DNA of 16,204 bases from an uncultured Oscillospiraceae bacterium (GTDB lineage: Bacteria; Bacillota; Clostridia; Oscillospirales; Oscillospiraceae): contig CAUFAM010000005.1 of NCBI GenBank assembly GCA_959022875.1, positions 1 through 16,204 on the forward strand, read 5' to 3'. The position numbers and the translations under genes are program-made. The first letter of the stretch is position 1. The number at the start of each line of letters is the position of its first letter. Under the pieces are notes generated by a model. The model did no database searches, had not been told where the DNA came from, and was given only the letters and a program-made list of their open reading frames with translations. Positions 7,109 through 14,031 of the stretch are shown in pieces.

Positions 7109-8482
7109 ATGGGTGTTACAAATTCCAATAAAGTTGTCAACACCGACCGCATCTCCTGTGACGGAAGCGTTCGGGTCACTCTGGCGCTCACTGCCGCGCC
7201 GGATATTGTATCCAATCCCACCGACATCGTGCTGATTCTGGACCGCTCCGGCAGCATGACGGGCGCCCCTCTGGCCGATATGAAGCTGGGGGCCAAGACC
7301 TTCATCGACATCCTCGACGAGGCCACTGACAGCACCAAAGACGGCCAGATCGGTTCCGGCAGCCGCATCGGCATTGTCAGCTTTGCTGCCACCGCCACGG
7401 CCAATACGCAGCTTATTACCTCCACCGACGATCTGAAAGGAGCTGTGGACGGCCTGACGGCCGGAGGCAACACCAACCACGCCGACGCCTTTACCAAGGC
7501 CGTGCAGCTGTTTGATCCGGCCTCTTCCAACGCCAAGGTCATGGTAATGTTCACCGACGGCAATACTACCACCGGCGCACCCCCCGCCCCGGTGGCCGCC
7601 GCCGCCCGGGCCCAGGGCATTACCATCTACTGCATCGGCCTCATTGGCACCGACGGCCTGGACGTCAACGCCCTGAACAACTGGGCCACCGACCCCGACG
7701 CCTCCCATGTGGCGGTTACGCCCGACGCCGCCGATCTGGAGGAGCTGTTTGCCGAGCTGGCCGCCAACATCTCCAAACCGGGCGCCACCGGCATTGTCAT
7801 TGACGAGGTGGTCAGCTCCGACTTTGTCATCACCAGCATCTCCTCCCCCTCCAAGGGCTCCGCCTCTATGCCGGACGCCCACTCTTTGCGATGGAACATC
7901 GACCAACTGGGGGTAATTTCCAGTGAGAGCGCAACGCTGGATTTCATGGTTCGCCATGTGGGCCGCCAGCCCGGAACCAAGCTGGTCAACGAATCCATCA
8001 CATATTCCGACCAGGAGGGCAACCTGGTGTTGTTCCCCAAGCCCACGGTGTCGGTTGACTGTGAGATTGTGGTCTCTCCGGAGCCCTGCCCCGAGGCGGT
8101 GGACCTTACGGTACAGCGATGCCAGGACTCCATTCTGGCCGACATGGGTGAAATTTCCCTCCAGTCCCAGGGACAGATTCTCCAGCTGGACGTGACCCTC
8201 CGGGATGTCTGCCCCGGCAAGCGGGTGGCCCTGGCTGCTATTCTCACCGAAGTGGATGAGGACGGGGCCGAGTACCAGCGGGGCATGAAGGCCATGACCA
8301 TTCCCGCCCACAATTTCCCCATGTGCCGGGATATTCTGGTCAAGTGCATCCGCTTTGTCCTGCCCGAGGATCTGAGCCTGTCCTGCCGCCGCCTGTGCAC
8401 CCCCAGAACGTTCAAGGTGCGCTTCCTGGCCAACAGCATCGACACCGATTACCGCTGCTGCGAATCTGTGGTAACCCTCTGA
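7109..8482 (+). CDS. Von Willebrand factor A (MIDAS) domain protein, clostridial type
   Basis: The protein has 457 residues; the start is ATG 7109, with AAGGAGG at 7094-7100. Residues 38-225 form a VWA fold with a complete metal site: DRSGS at 45-49, Thr122 in GGNTNHADAF, and Asp150 in MFTDG. This should bind a divalent metal and a partner carboxylate. Residues 225-320 look like a beta-sandwich of the kind found in surface adhesins (VNESITYSDQEGNLV). The C-terminus (about 327-457) is cysteine-rich, with Cys at 327, 338, 368, 406, 413, 426, 430, 450 and 451. I see no signal peptide, anchor or membrane helix, so the protein appears cytosolic or exported by another route. I recognise the overall layout from other Clostridia; no function is established. 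It sits alone between two terminators. I found no convincing promoter in 7028-7093. Confidence 0.85.
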   Translation: MGVTNSNKVVNTDRISCDGSVRVTLALTAAPDIVSNPTDIVLILDRSGSMTGAPLADMKLGAKTFIDILDEATDSTKDGQIGSGSRIGIVSFAATATANTQLITSTDDLKGAVDGLTAGGNTNHADAFTKAVQLFDPASSNAKVMVMFTDGNTTTGAPPAPVAAAARAQGITIYCIGLIGTDGLDVNALNNWATDPDASHVAVTPDAADLEELFAELAANISKPGATGIVIDEVVSSDFVITSISSPSKGSASMPDAHSLRWNIDQLGVISSESATLDFMVRHVGRQPGTKLVNESITYSDQEGNLVLFPKPTVSVDCEIVVSPEPCPEAVDLTVQRCQDSILADMGEISLQSQGQILQLDVTLRDVCPGKRVALAAILTEVDEDGAEYQRGMKAMTIPAHNFPMCRDILVKCIRFVLPEDLSLSCRRLCTPRTFKVRFLANSIDTDYRCCESVVTL

Positions 8483-8489
8483 CCACCTG

Positions 8490-8545
8490 ACCACCGCCCC
8501 TCCCGGCGGTGGTACATATGCCGGTCCTCCGTCGAGGACTTTTTT
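8490..8545 (+). terminator. Tandem hairpins ending the VWA gene
   Basis: The first stem has 9 bp (ACCACCGCC 8490-8498 with GGCGGTGGT 8505-8513) and no T run. It is followed 10 bases later by GTCCTC (8524-8529), loop CGTC, GAGGAC (8534-8539) and six T residues (8540-8545). The second is the actual terminator; the first may protect the message end. Confidence 0.8.
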
Positions 8546-8566
8546 CCTTGTAGAAGCCTCCCCCTG

Positions 8567-8595
8567 TTTACAAGCGCCCCACCGGTTGCTATACT
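8567..8595 (+). promoter_or_regulatory. Sigma-A promoter of the HAD hydrolase gene
   Basis: TTTACA (8567-8572, 5/6) and TATACT (8590-8595, 5/6) are spaced by exactly 17 bases. The transcript would start near 8602, giving a leader of about 60 bases with one small GC-rich stem (CCCGGC/GCCGGG, about 8605-8622). Confidence 0.8.
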
Positions 8596-8664
8596 GGACT
8601 TGCCCGGCGCCAAGGCCGGGGCCACGTGCCTATAACAACAGGCTGTGCCTGGATAGGAGGATTT

Positions 8665-9465
8665 ATGGAACATACACTTGATTTTAACCAAAAGCGCGGA
8701 TTTATCTGCGATATGGACGGCGTGATCTATCACGGAAACCGTATTCTGCCCGGCGTGCCGGAATTCATTCAGTGGCTTCACGATGAACACAAGGAATTTC
8801 TCTTTCTCACCAACAACAGCGGCTACACCCCCAAGGAGCTTCAGCAGAAGCTGGCCCGCATGGGGCTGGACGTGTCCGAGGAGCACTTTTACACCAGCGC
8901 CCTGGCCACCGCCGCCTTCCTGAAGGAACAGGCCCCCGGCTGCTCCGCCTTTGTCATCGGCGAGGCCGGGCTCTTCAATGCCCTCTATGACGCGGGCATC
9001 ACCATGAACGACGTCAACCCCGACTACGTGGTGGTGGGCGAAGGCCGGGCCTATTCCCTGGACACCCTTACCAAGGCCACCAATCTGGTCCTGCGGGGCG
9101 CCAAGCTCATCGGCGCCAACTCCGACGTCTCCGGCCCCATTGAAAACGGTATCGCCCCCGCCTGCCGGGCGCTGGTGGCCCCCATTGAAATGGCCACCGG
9201 GACACAGGCCTACTTCTGCGGCAAGCCCAACCCCCTGATGATGCGCACCGGCCTGCGGATGCTCAGCTGCCACTCCGCCGATGCGGTCATGGTGGGCGAC
9301 CGGATGGACACCGACGTGATCTCCGGTCTGGAGAGCGGCATGTCCACCGTCCTGGTGCTCTCCGGGGTTTCCACCATGGAGACGCTGAAAACCTATGCCT
9401 ACCGGCCCACCGTGGTGCTGGAAGGCGTGGGAGAAATTGTGGCCCACGCCCGGGCCATGCAATAA
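8665..9465 (+). CDS. HAD-IIA family (NagD-like) phosphatase
   Basis: A 266-residue cytosolic phosphatase of HAD subfamily IIA, the group that contains NagD, AraL and phosphoglycolate or p-nitrophenyl phosphatases. The start is ATG 8665 after AGGAGG (8655-8660). All catalytic motifs are present: nucleophile and acid in CDMDGVIYHG (Asp16 and Asp18), motif II LTNNSG (Thr49), Lys187 in CGKPNP, and the metal-binding GDRMDTDV (Asp212, Asp217). The large C2-type cap lies between about residues 75 and 180. The length fits the family. HAD-IIA enzymes act on sugar phosphates, nucleotides or damaged metabolites; the substrate cannot be read from the sequence. It is a single gene with its own promoter and terminator. 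Confidence 0.92.
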   Translation: MEHTLDFNQKRGFICDMDGVIYHGNRILPGVPEFIQWLHDEHKEFLFLTNNSGYTPKELQQKLARMGLDVSEEHFYTSALATAAFLKEQAPGCSAFVIGEAGLFNALYDAGITMNDVNPDYVVVGEGRAYSLDTLTKATNLVLRGAKLIGANSDVSGPIENGIAPACRALVAPIEMATGTQAYFCGKPNPLMMRTGLRMLSCHSADAVMVGDRMDTDVISGLESGMSTVLVLSGVSTMETLKTYAYRPTVVLEGVGEIVAHARAMQ

Positions 9466-9521
9466 TTGGCCCCGCCTACATTTCAAATTAGATACAAACC
9501 ACAGCAACGGTATGGTTTACG

Positions 9522-9561
9522 CTGCCGGCACGCTTTTTAGAAGCTGTGCCGGCAGTTTTTT
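9522..9561 (+). terminator. Terminator of the HAD gene, between convergent genes
   Basis: CTGCCGGCAC (9522-9531) pairs with GTGCCGGCAG (9546-9555), a 10-bp stem whose loop can pair further (GCTT/AAGC). Six T residues follow on the plus strand (9556-9561). The leftward ABC operon ends 3 bases away at 9564; there is no T run on that strand, so it may still use this hairpin but less efficiently. Confidence 0.85.
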
Positions 9562-9563
9562 GC

Positions 9564-10352
9564 TTATCCGGCCCGGTGCCCTCTCCGGGCCTGGCTATAA
9601 AACCGCTGGGCCAGCTCCCCCGGAGTCATGGCCGCCCGCTCCGCCCCGGACAGATCCATCACCAGCCGCCCGGCATCCAGCATGATGGTCCGCCCTCCCA
9701 CAGCCAGGGCATAGTCCATGTCGTGGGTGATCATCAGGGTTGTGATCCTATCCCGGGCCACAATCCGGGCCGTCACCTCCATCACCTTTTCCGCCGCTCC
9801 CGGGTCCAGGGCGGCAGTGTGCTCATCCAGCAGCAGCAGCTTGGGCTGGGCCACCGTAGCCATGAGCAGGGCGGCAGCCTGGCGCTGTCCCCCGGACAAA
9901 AGGCCCATCTTCGTCTTCATCCGGTTCTCCAGCCCCAGATCCAGCTGGGCCAGCAGGTCCCGGAAGCGGGCGCTGTCCCGGCTGTTCAGGGCAAAAAAGG
10001 AGCGGGAGGCCTTCCGGGTGTAGGCCAGGGCCAGGTTTTCCTCCAGGGTCATGTTGGGGGCGGTGCCCCGGAGGGGGTTCTGGTACAGGCAGCTCATATT
10101 GAGCGCGCGCTGATAGTCCTTCTGGCGGGTAATGTCCTCGCCCCCCAGAAAAATCTGCCCCTCGTCGGGAAGGAGCTTTCCCAGGATGAGGTTAAATAGA
10201 GTGGACTTGCCCGAGCCGTTGGAGCCCAGCACCGTGACAAACTGCCCGGCGGGGATTTCCAGCTCCAGGTGGTCCAGGGCCACCTTTTCGTTGACGGTGC
10301 CCGCCTCAAATCGCTTGGTCAGGTTCCGAATGGAAAGTGGACTGCTGCTCAT
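9564..10352 (-). CDS. ABC transporter ATP-binding protein (TrpZ-like)
   Basis: A 262-residue ATPase that powers the importer encoded by the two genes before it. Motifs from the chosen start are: Walker A GSNGSGKST at 43-51, Q-loop Gln91 (YQNPLRG), signature LSGGQ at 152-156, Walker B LLLLDE at 172-177, and switch His210 (MITHD). The start is ATG 10352, preceded by AGGAGG. The ATG overlaps the stop of the permease by 4 bases (ATGA), so translation is coupled. An upstream in-frame start at 10415 would lie inside the permease gene and is unlikely. The order lipoprotein, permease, ATPase matches PF04392-type systems, several of which are predicted tryptophan or tyrosine importers. It is the last gene of the T-box operon. 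Confidence 0.9.
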   Translation of the reverse strand: MSSSPLSIRNLTKRFEAGTVNEKVALDHLELEIPAGQFVTVLGSNGSGKSTLFNLILGKLLPDEGQIFLGGEDITRQKDYQRALNMSCLYQNPLRGTAPNMTLEENLALAYTRKASRSFFALNSRDSARFRDLLAQLDLGLENRMKTKMGLLSGGQRQAAALLMATVAQPKLLLLDEHTAALDPGAAEKVMEVTARIVARDRITTLMITHDMDYALAVGGRTIMLDAGRLVMDLSGAERAAMTPGELAQRFYSQARRGHRAG

Positions 10353-11302
10353 CGGGCTCCTCCTTTCTGCGCCGGCTGCCGTCTTTTGGCCAAAAGCGGC
10401 ACTGCCAGGGCGCATATGACAATCAGGGTGGAAAGCAGTTTCACCCCATAGCTGGGCATTTCAATTTTATAGGCCGCCTGAATGATGATCCGGTAGAGCA
10501 GGGAGCCTCCCACCGCGGAGATCAGTCCCCCCACGATGCCCCGGTCTCCAAACAGTACCCTTCCGATGATTACCGAAGCCAGCCCCATCACCAGCATGCC
10601 GCTGCCGCAGTTTAAGTCGGCATAGCGCTGCTGCTGGCACAGCAGGGCCCCGGACAGGGCCACCAGGGCGTTGGCCAGCATGACCGCAGCGGTGCGGGTC
10701 AGGTCGGCGTTGATGGAGGAGGAGCGCACCATCTCCTCGTTGTCCCCGGTGGCCCGGATGGCCATGCCGGGACGGGTAAAGAAGAAGACGGCCAGAACGG
10801 CGGTCAGGACGGCCACCAGGACCAGGGTCAGCAAAAGCACCTGGGCGTTGGTGTCCAGCAGAGGGCTGTCAATTCCCTCAAAGAGGGCGGCAAAGTTTTT
10901 GTAGATGGTGGGACTGGCCTCTTTCACCGCCGCCCCGGCGGCGTTTACCGTATCGTACTGCAAATACAGGTTGGACTGTCCGCCCAGCACCGCGTAGTTG
11001 ACGGTGTACAGCCCTGCCGCCACCAGAATTCCGGCCAGGATGGGGTCAATGCGCAGCTTGGTCTGGAGCAGGGCGGTAAAGCACCCCGCCAGAGCCCCGG
11101 CGGCCGCCCCTGCAAACAGGGCCAGCACCGGATGTCCGGCAATGGTGACGGCGGCACAGGCGGTCATGCCGAAGACAAAGCTGCCGTCTACGGTGAGATC
11201 CGGGGTTTTCAGCACCCGGAAGGTGACGAAGACGCCCAGGGCCATGGGGGCATAGAGCATCCCCTGGCTTAACGCGGAAATGAGCATGCTGTAAAAGACC
11301 AT
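10349..11302 (-). CDS. ABC transporter permease (TrpY-like, branched-chain type)
   Basis: A 317-residue membrane permease with about 8 helices, of the BPD_transp_2 type (LivH-like fold). Start ATG 11302 with GGAGGAGA just upstream (about 11308-11315). Family-typical stretches include the early LKTPDLTVDGSFVFGM and a late GDRGIVGGLISAVGGSLLYR. It lies 23 bases after the substrate-binding lipoprotein and overlaps the ATPase gene by 4 bases. The membrane pathway is probably formed by two copies of this single permease, as is usual where only one permease gene is present. Confidence 0.88.
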   Translation of the reverse strand: MVFYSMLISALSQGMLYAPMALGVFVTFRVLKTPDLTVDGSFVFGMTACAAVTIAGHPVLALFAGAAAGALAGCFTALLQTKLRIDPILAGILVAAGLYTVNYAVLGGQSNLYLQYDTVNAAGAAVKEASPTIYKNFAALFEGIDSPLLDTNAQVLLLTLVLVAVLTAVLAVFFFTRPGMAIRATGDNEEMVRSSSINADLTRTAAVMLANALVALSGALLCQQQRYADLNCGSGMLVMGLASVIIGRVLFGDRGIVGGLISAVGGSLLYRIIIQAAYKIEMPSYGVKLLSTLIVICALAVPLLAKRRQPAQKGGAR

Positions 11303-11325
11303 AGCGCTCTCCTCCGTCTACACCG

Positions 11326-12366
11326 TTACTGGCCGAAGTGGCTGGTGCCGTCGGCCTCCACCAGCACCTCATAGCCCTCATAGGCGCTGTCCGGGAAATC
11401 GGCCCCAAAGCGCTCGGCGGCCTGGAGATTGACGTATTTGGCGTAGTCGCTGAGGGTCTCATAGGGCAGCTGGGTGGGATCCGCGCCATCCAGAATCTCC
11501 AGCACCAGGTCAGCCACCTGCTCCCCCAGCTGGACGTAGTTGACGCCAATGGTGGCAAACCCGCCGTCGGCCACCATGGAGTCCGCCCCGCAGTACACGG
11601 GAATCCCCGCGGCGTAGGCCACATCTGTATAGGTGGCCATGGCCGAGGCGATGGCGTTGTCGTTGCCGGTATAGAGGGCGTCCACCCCCTTGGAAATCAG
11701 CGTCTCGGCTGCGGTCTGAAGCTCGGAGAGGTTGGCGATGGAGGCCTCCTCATAGGGGATGCCCTCCTGGTCGCAGTAGGCTTTGGCCGCGGTGATGGTG
11801 GAAACGGAGTTGGGCTCGCTGGAGGTATAGAGGAAACCGATTTTCCCGCAGTCGGGCTGGAAGTTGAAAATCAGCTGGACGATTTCCCCGGCGGGGATGT
11901 TGTTGGACACGCCGGTGATGTTGGTGCAGTCCTCCCCGGTAAGGCCGGCGGCGGTGGGATCGGAGACGGCGGCAAAGACAATGGGCGTGTCCTCCCCGTC
12001 AAAGACCGTCTTGGCCGACTGGGCGGTGGAGGTGGCAATGGGGATGACCAGGTCCACCCCCTCAGCCTTGCAGTTGCTCAAAATGGTACTCAGGGCGGTG
12101 GAATCGTTGTTGGCGTTTTCCAGGGTCAGGTGAATGTCCTTGCCCGAGGATGCCAGCTTGGCTGCAATGGTGTCCCGGACCTGATCCAGGGAGGTATGGC
12201 TCATGGGTTGGACAATGGCAATGTCGTAGCTCTGCTCCGACTGGGACGAAGCCTGGGAGCCGGAAGAACCCGAGGCACTGGAACCGGAAGAACCGGACGC
12301 GCCGCAGCCGGTGAGGGCCAGGGAAAGCATCAGAGCGGACATCAGGATACAAATGGACTTTTTCAT
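11326..12366 (-). CDS. ABC transporter substrate-binding lipoprotein (PF04392, TrpX-like)
   Basis: A 346-residue lipoprotein that captures the substrate outside the cell and delivers it to the permease. The signal peptide is MKKSICILMSALMLSLALTG, with Cys21 in an LTGC lipobox, followed by a Gly/Ser linker to about residue 45. The mature part starts YDIAIVQPMSHTSLDQ and shows the two-lobe pattern of the ABC_sub_bind family (PF04392), for example PIVFAAVSDPTAAGL and GFLYTSSEPNS. Start ATG 12366 with GAGGAGG upstream. It lies 28 bases after the dehydrogenase gene. Members of this family under T-box control are predicted aromatic amino acid importers (TrpX in streptococci); direct proof for this one is lacking. 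Confidence is high for the family and moderate for the substrate. Confidence 0.88.
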   Translation of the reverse strand: MKKSICILMSALMLSLALTGCGASGSSGSSASGSSGSQASSQSEQSYDIAIVQPMSHTSLDQVRDTIAAKLASSGKDIHLTLENANNDSTALSTILSNCKAEGVDLVIPIATSTAQSAKTVFDGEDTPIVFAAVSDPTAAGLTGEDCTNITGVSNNIPAGEIVQLIFNFQPDCGKIGFLYTSSEPNSVSTITAAKAYCDQEGIPYEEASIANLSELQTAAETLISKGVDALYTGNDNAIASAMATYTDVAYAAGIPVYCGADSMVADGGFATIGVNYVQLGEQVADLVLEILDGADPTQLPYETLSDYAKYVNLQAAERFGADFPDSAYEGYEVLVEADGTSHFGQ

Positions 12367-12394
12367 AACAATTCCTCCTCAATAAACCGAGCGG

Positions 12395-13315
12395 TCACAA
12401 GGCGGCCGCCCGCGCAATATGTGTTCGGATGACCTGGCAGGAGGCGTTGAGCTGTTCCTGCTCCTCCTGGGTCAATGAAAGTTCGATAATCTGTTCCACA
12501 CCGTTTTTTCCAATCCGGCAGGGGACGCCGCAGTGGACGTCCCGCTGGCCATATTCTCCTTCCAGCAGGACGGAGACGGGCAAAATTGCTTTTTCATCCC
12601 GCAGGATGCATCGGGCCAGCCGGGCGGCACTTTGCCCAATGCCAAACTCCGTGGAGCCCTTTCCCTCGATGATGTCCATGCCCGCCCGGCGGGTCTGGCG
12701 GAGAATGTCTTCTTTGGAAAGGCCCAGCTGTTCAAAGGGTACCCCTCCCACGGTGACTGCGGAAAAGGGGATCATGGAGGAATCCCCGTGTTCCCCCATG
12801 GAGAAGGCGCACACGCTGCGCCGGTCCACCCCCGCCGCCTGGCTCAGGCAGCGTATCAGGCGGGCGGTGTCCAGCAGCGTGCCGGTACTGAAGCAGCGCC
12901 ATCGCTCCAGCTCCAGGGCCTTGCGCAGGTAGTCGGCCACAATATCCGCCGGGTTGGTGATGGTAACCACCGGGCAGGGGATATGCAGGGGCTTAAGCTC
13001 CCGTACCAGCTCTTTGAGCAGCTCCACCGACCTGTCCAGCAGATCCAGCCGGGTCTGGCCCGGCTTTCTGGGCTCACCGATGGCCACCAGAACCAGGTCT
13101 GCGTCTGCGCATTCCCCGGCTTTTCCGCTGCGCACCAAAACCGGCCGTTCCAAAAAGCTCACGCTGTCGGCCACATCCAGAGCCTGGGCCCGGGCCTTTT
13201 CTTCTTCCCGGTCCACCAGGACAATTTCCTCACACACGCCCTCCCGGGCCAGGGCCCAGGCACAGTGGCTGCCCACATGTCCCGCTCCCAGAATGACAAT
13301 TTTACGCTGCTTCAT
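12395..13315 (-). CDS. L-lactate/malate dehydrogenase family 2-hydroxyacid dehydrogenase
   Basis: A 306-residue NAD(H)-dependent enzyme that interconverts an L-2-hydroxyacid and a 2-oxoacid. Start ATG 13315 with GGGAGG 8 bases upstream. The Rossmann motif GAGHVG is at 10-15, and Asp35 closes the second strand, which favours NAD over NADP. Catalytic residues are in place: Arg89 (loop), Asn121 (TNPADI), Asp149 and Arg152 (LDTAR), and His176 (GEHGDS). The substrate loop reads GEPRKPGQTR, so Arg83 stands where lactate dehydrogenases have Gln102; malate dehydrogenases have Arg there. The later KGSTEFGIG is lactate-dehydrogenase-like. The substrate is therefore uncertain: a dicarboxylate, lactate, or an aromatic 2-oxoacid. 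It is the first gene after the T-box leader and shares a transcript with the ABC importer. Confidence 0.88.
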   Translation of the reverse strand: MKQRKIVILGAGHVGSHCAWALAREGVCEEIVLVDREEEKARAQALDVADSVSFLERPVLVRSGKAGECADADLVLVAIGEPRKPGQTRLDLLDRSVELLKELVRELKPLHIPCPVVTITNPADIVADYLRKALELERWRCFSTGTLLDTARLIRCLSQAAGVDRRSVCAFSMGEHGDSSMIPFSAVTVGGVPFEQLGLSKEDILRQTRRAGMDIIEGKGSTEFGIGQSAARLARCILRDEKAILPVSVLLEGEYGQRDVHCGVPCRIGKNGVEQIIELSLTQEEQEQLNASCQVIRTHIARAAAL

Positions 13316-13336
13316 GATTTCGACCTCCCGGCAAAT

Positions 13337-13377
13337 AAAAAAACGCCCTTGACCAAGCATATACTTGGTCAAGGGCG
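13337..13377 (-). terminator. Conditional terminator of the T-box leader
   Basis: A perfect 14-bp stem (13377-13364 with 13357-13344, core GCCCTTGACCAAG) has loop TATATG and is followed by seven T residues (13343-13337). Its 5' arm includes the CCTTGA segment needed for the antiterminator, so the two folds exclude each other. The dehydrogenase start codon is 22 bases beyond the T run. Confidence 0.93.
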
Positions 13378-13596
13378 AAATCGACAATTCCGCGGTGCCA
13401 CCTTGATTCAGGCCCCAAACAGGGCCCCTTTCAGCGGGATACCAACATATCCCCGACCGGTAACGGCGTCCACCCGTCAGCCCATTTCGAGCTGCCCTCC
13501 GCAGGCCATATTACTCAGAGCCCCATGGGAAGCTTGCACCGCCCTTCCCTCGCTGTGATGGAACTGACCTGACTTTTTCCTGCGTCATCGGTTTAT
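13337..13596 (-). ncRNA. T-box riboswitch leader (tRNA-sensing)
   Basis: On the minus strand, the leader begins near 13596. Stem I has the K-turn GATGA (13589-13585), lower helix CGCAGG/CCTGCG (13583-13578 with 13505-13500), an upper helix AGTTCCAT/ATGGGGCT, the distal bulge AGCGA and the apical GGTGCAAG. The T-box AAGGTGGCACCGCGG is at 13403-13389. Antiterminator pairing TCAAGG (13406-13401) with CCTTGA (13374-13369) competes with the terminator. The tRNA-end-pairing UGGC (13400-13397) predicts a discriminator G. The specifier lies in 13514-13506; UGG (Trp, 13508-13506) and AAU (Asn, 13512-13510) both fit a G73 tRNA, whereas AUG (Met) does not. Uncharged tRNA would allow read-through into the dehydrogenase and ABC genes. 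Confidence 0.92.
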
Positions 13597-13602
13597 GGGG
13601 CG

Positions 13603-13631
13603 ATTATACGAGCTCTTTCCCACCTTGTCAA
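13603..13631 (-). promoter_or_regulatory. Consensus sigma-A promoter of the T-box operon
   Basis: Perfect TTGACA (13626-13631) and perfect TATAAT (13603-13608) are separated by 17 bases on the minus strand. The transcript start is expected near 13596. A full-consensus promoter fits control by attenuation, with initiation always on and the leader deciding read-through. Confidence 0.92.
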
Positions 13632-13639
13632 GCCCCAAT

Positions 13640-13900
13640 TTGCCTCACTGGCGAAAAAAAGTTTTCCCGCCCCGCGCTCGCATTATCGCCTCCTTACCCG
13701 CTCCATTTTTGCAAGTTTACACTCATATACAATCACTTACTTTTTTCTTCTTATCTTTTCTTTTTCATTTAATCCCCTAATTTGCCCATTTATTCATGCA
13801 GAATACACATGTTTCCTTGTGCTCTTTGTCTCTTTATTCTGTCATATCGTTAAATTATATGAATGTTTCTTCTTTTCATCCTTCATTTTGAGCAAGTCCA
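13640..13900 (+). other. AT-rich intergenic spacer between divergent T-box and gltB promoters
   Basis: About 260 bases, markedly AT-rich and pyrimidine-rich on the plus strand (long T/C runs around 13740-13780), in contrast with the GC-rich genes on both sides. I see no gene with a ribosome binding site, no tRNA and no repeat here. Confidence 0.6.
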
Positions 13901-13903
13901 CCA

Positions 13904-13933
13904 TTGATAGACACATGTCCGCTGTGGTATGAT
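13904..13933 (+). promoter_or_regulatory. Probable sigma-A promoter of gltB
   Basis: TTGATA (13904-13909, 5/6) and TATGAT (13928-13933, 5/6) are separated by 18 bases. The transcript would start near 13940 and carry a leader of about 92 bases that contains the stem-loop at 13970-14004. Confidence 0.65.
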
Positions 13934-13969
13934 AAGTTCACTTCTTCTTCATCAGAATAAGCAAGCCGG

Positions 13970-14004
13970 TCAGCTGTACAGGCAGGAGATGCCCGTACAG
14001 CTGA
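13970..14004 (+). promoter_or_regulatory. Strong stem-loop in the gltB leader
   Basis: TCAGCTGTAC (13970-13979) pairs perfectly with GTACAGCTGA (13995-14004). After an A/C mismatch the stem continues with GGCA/TGCC, giving a 5-base loop GGAGA. No T run follows on either strand, so it is not an ordinary terminator. It ends about 27 bases before the gltB start. Possible roles are a protein-binding site, an mRNA stabiliser or part of an antitermination switch. Confidence 0.6.
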
Positions 14005-14031
14005 CTCTATACAACAAACAAGAAGGCAGGG

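Noticed and set aside
6166..8494. Long minus-strand open frames (486 and 501 codons) across the MerR and VWA genes
   Set aside because: Both are antisense shadows. They cross the strong terminator or gene boundaries and show no recognisable domain.
11338..12432. A 364-codon plus-strand frame
   Set aside because: It is antisense to the substrate-binding lipoprotein, which has a signal peptide, lipobox and proper ribosome binding site.
13970..14004. The gltB leader hairpin as a terminator or ANTAR two-hairpin site
   Set aside because: No T run follows it, only one hairpin is present, and the loop does not have the A1/G4 hexaloop of ANTAR targets.
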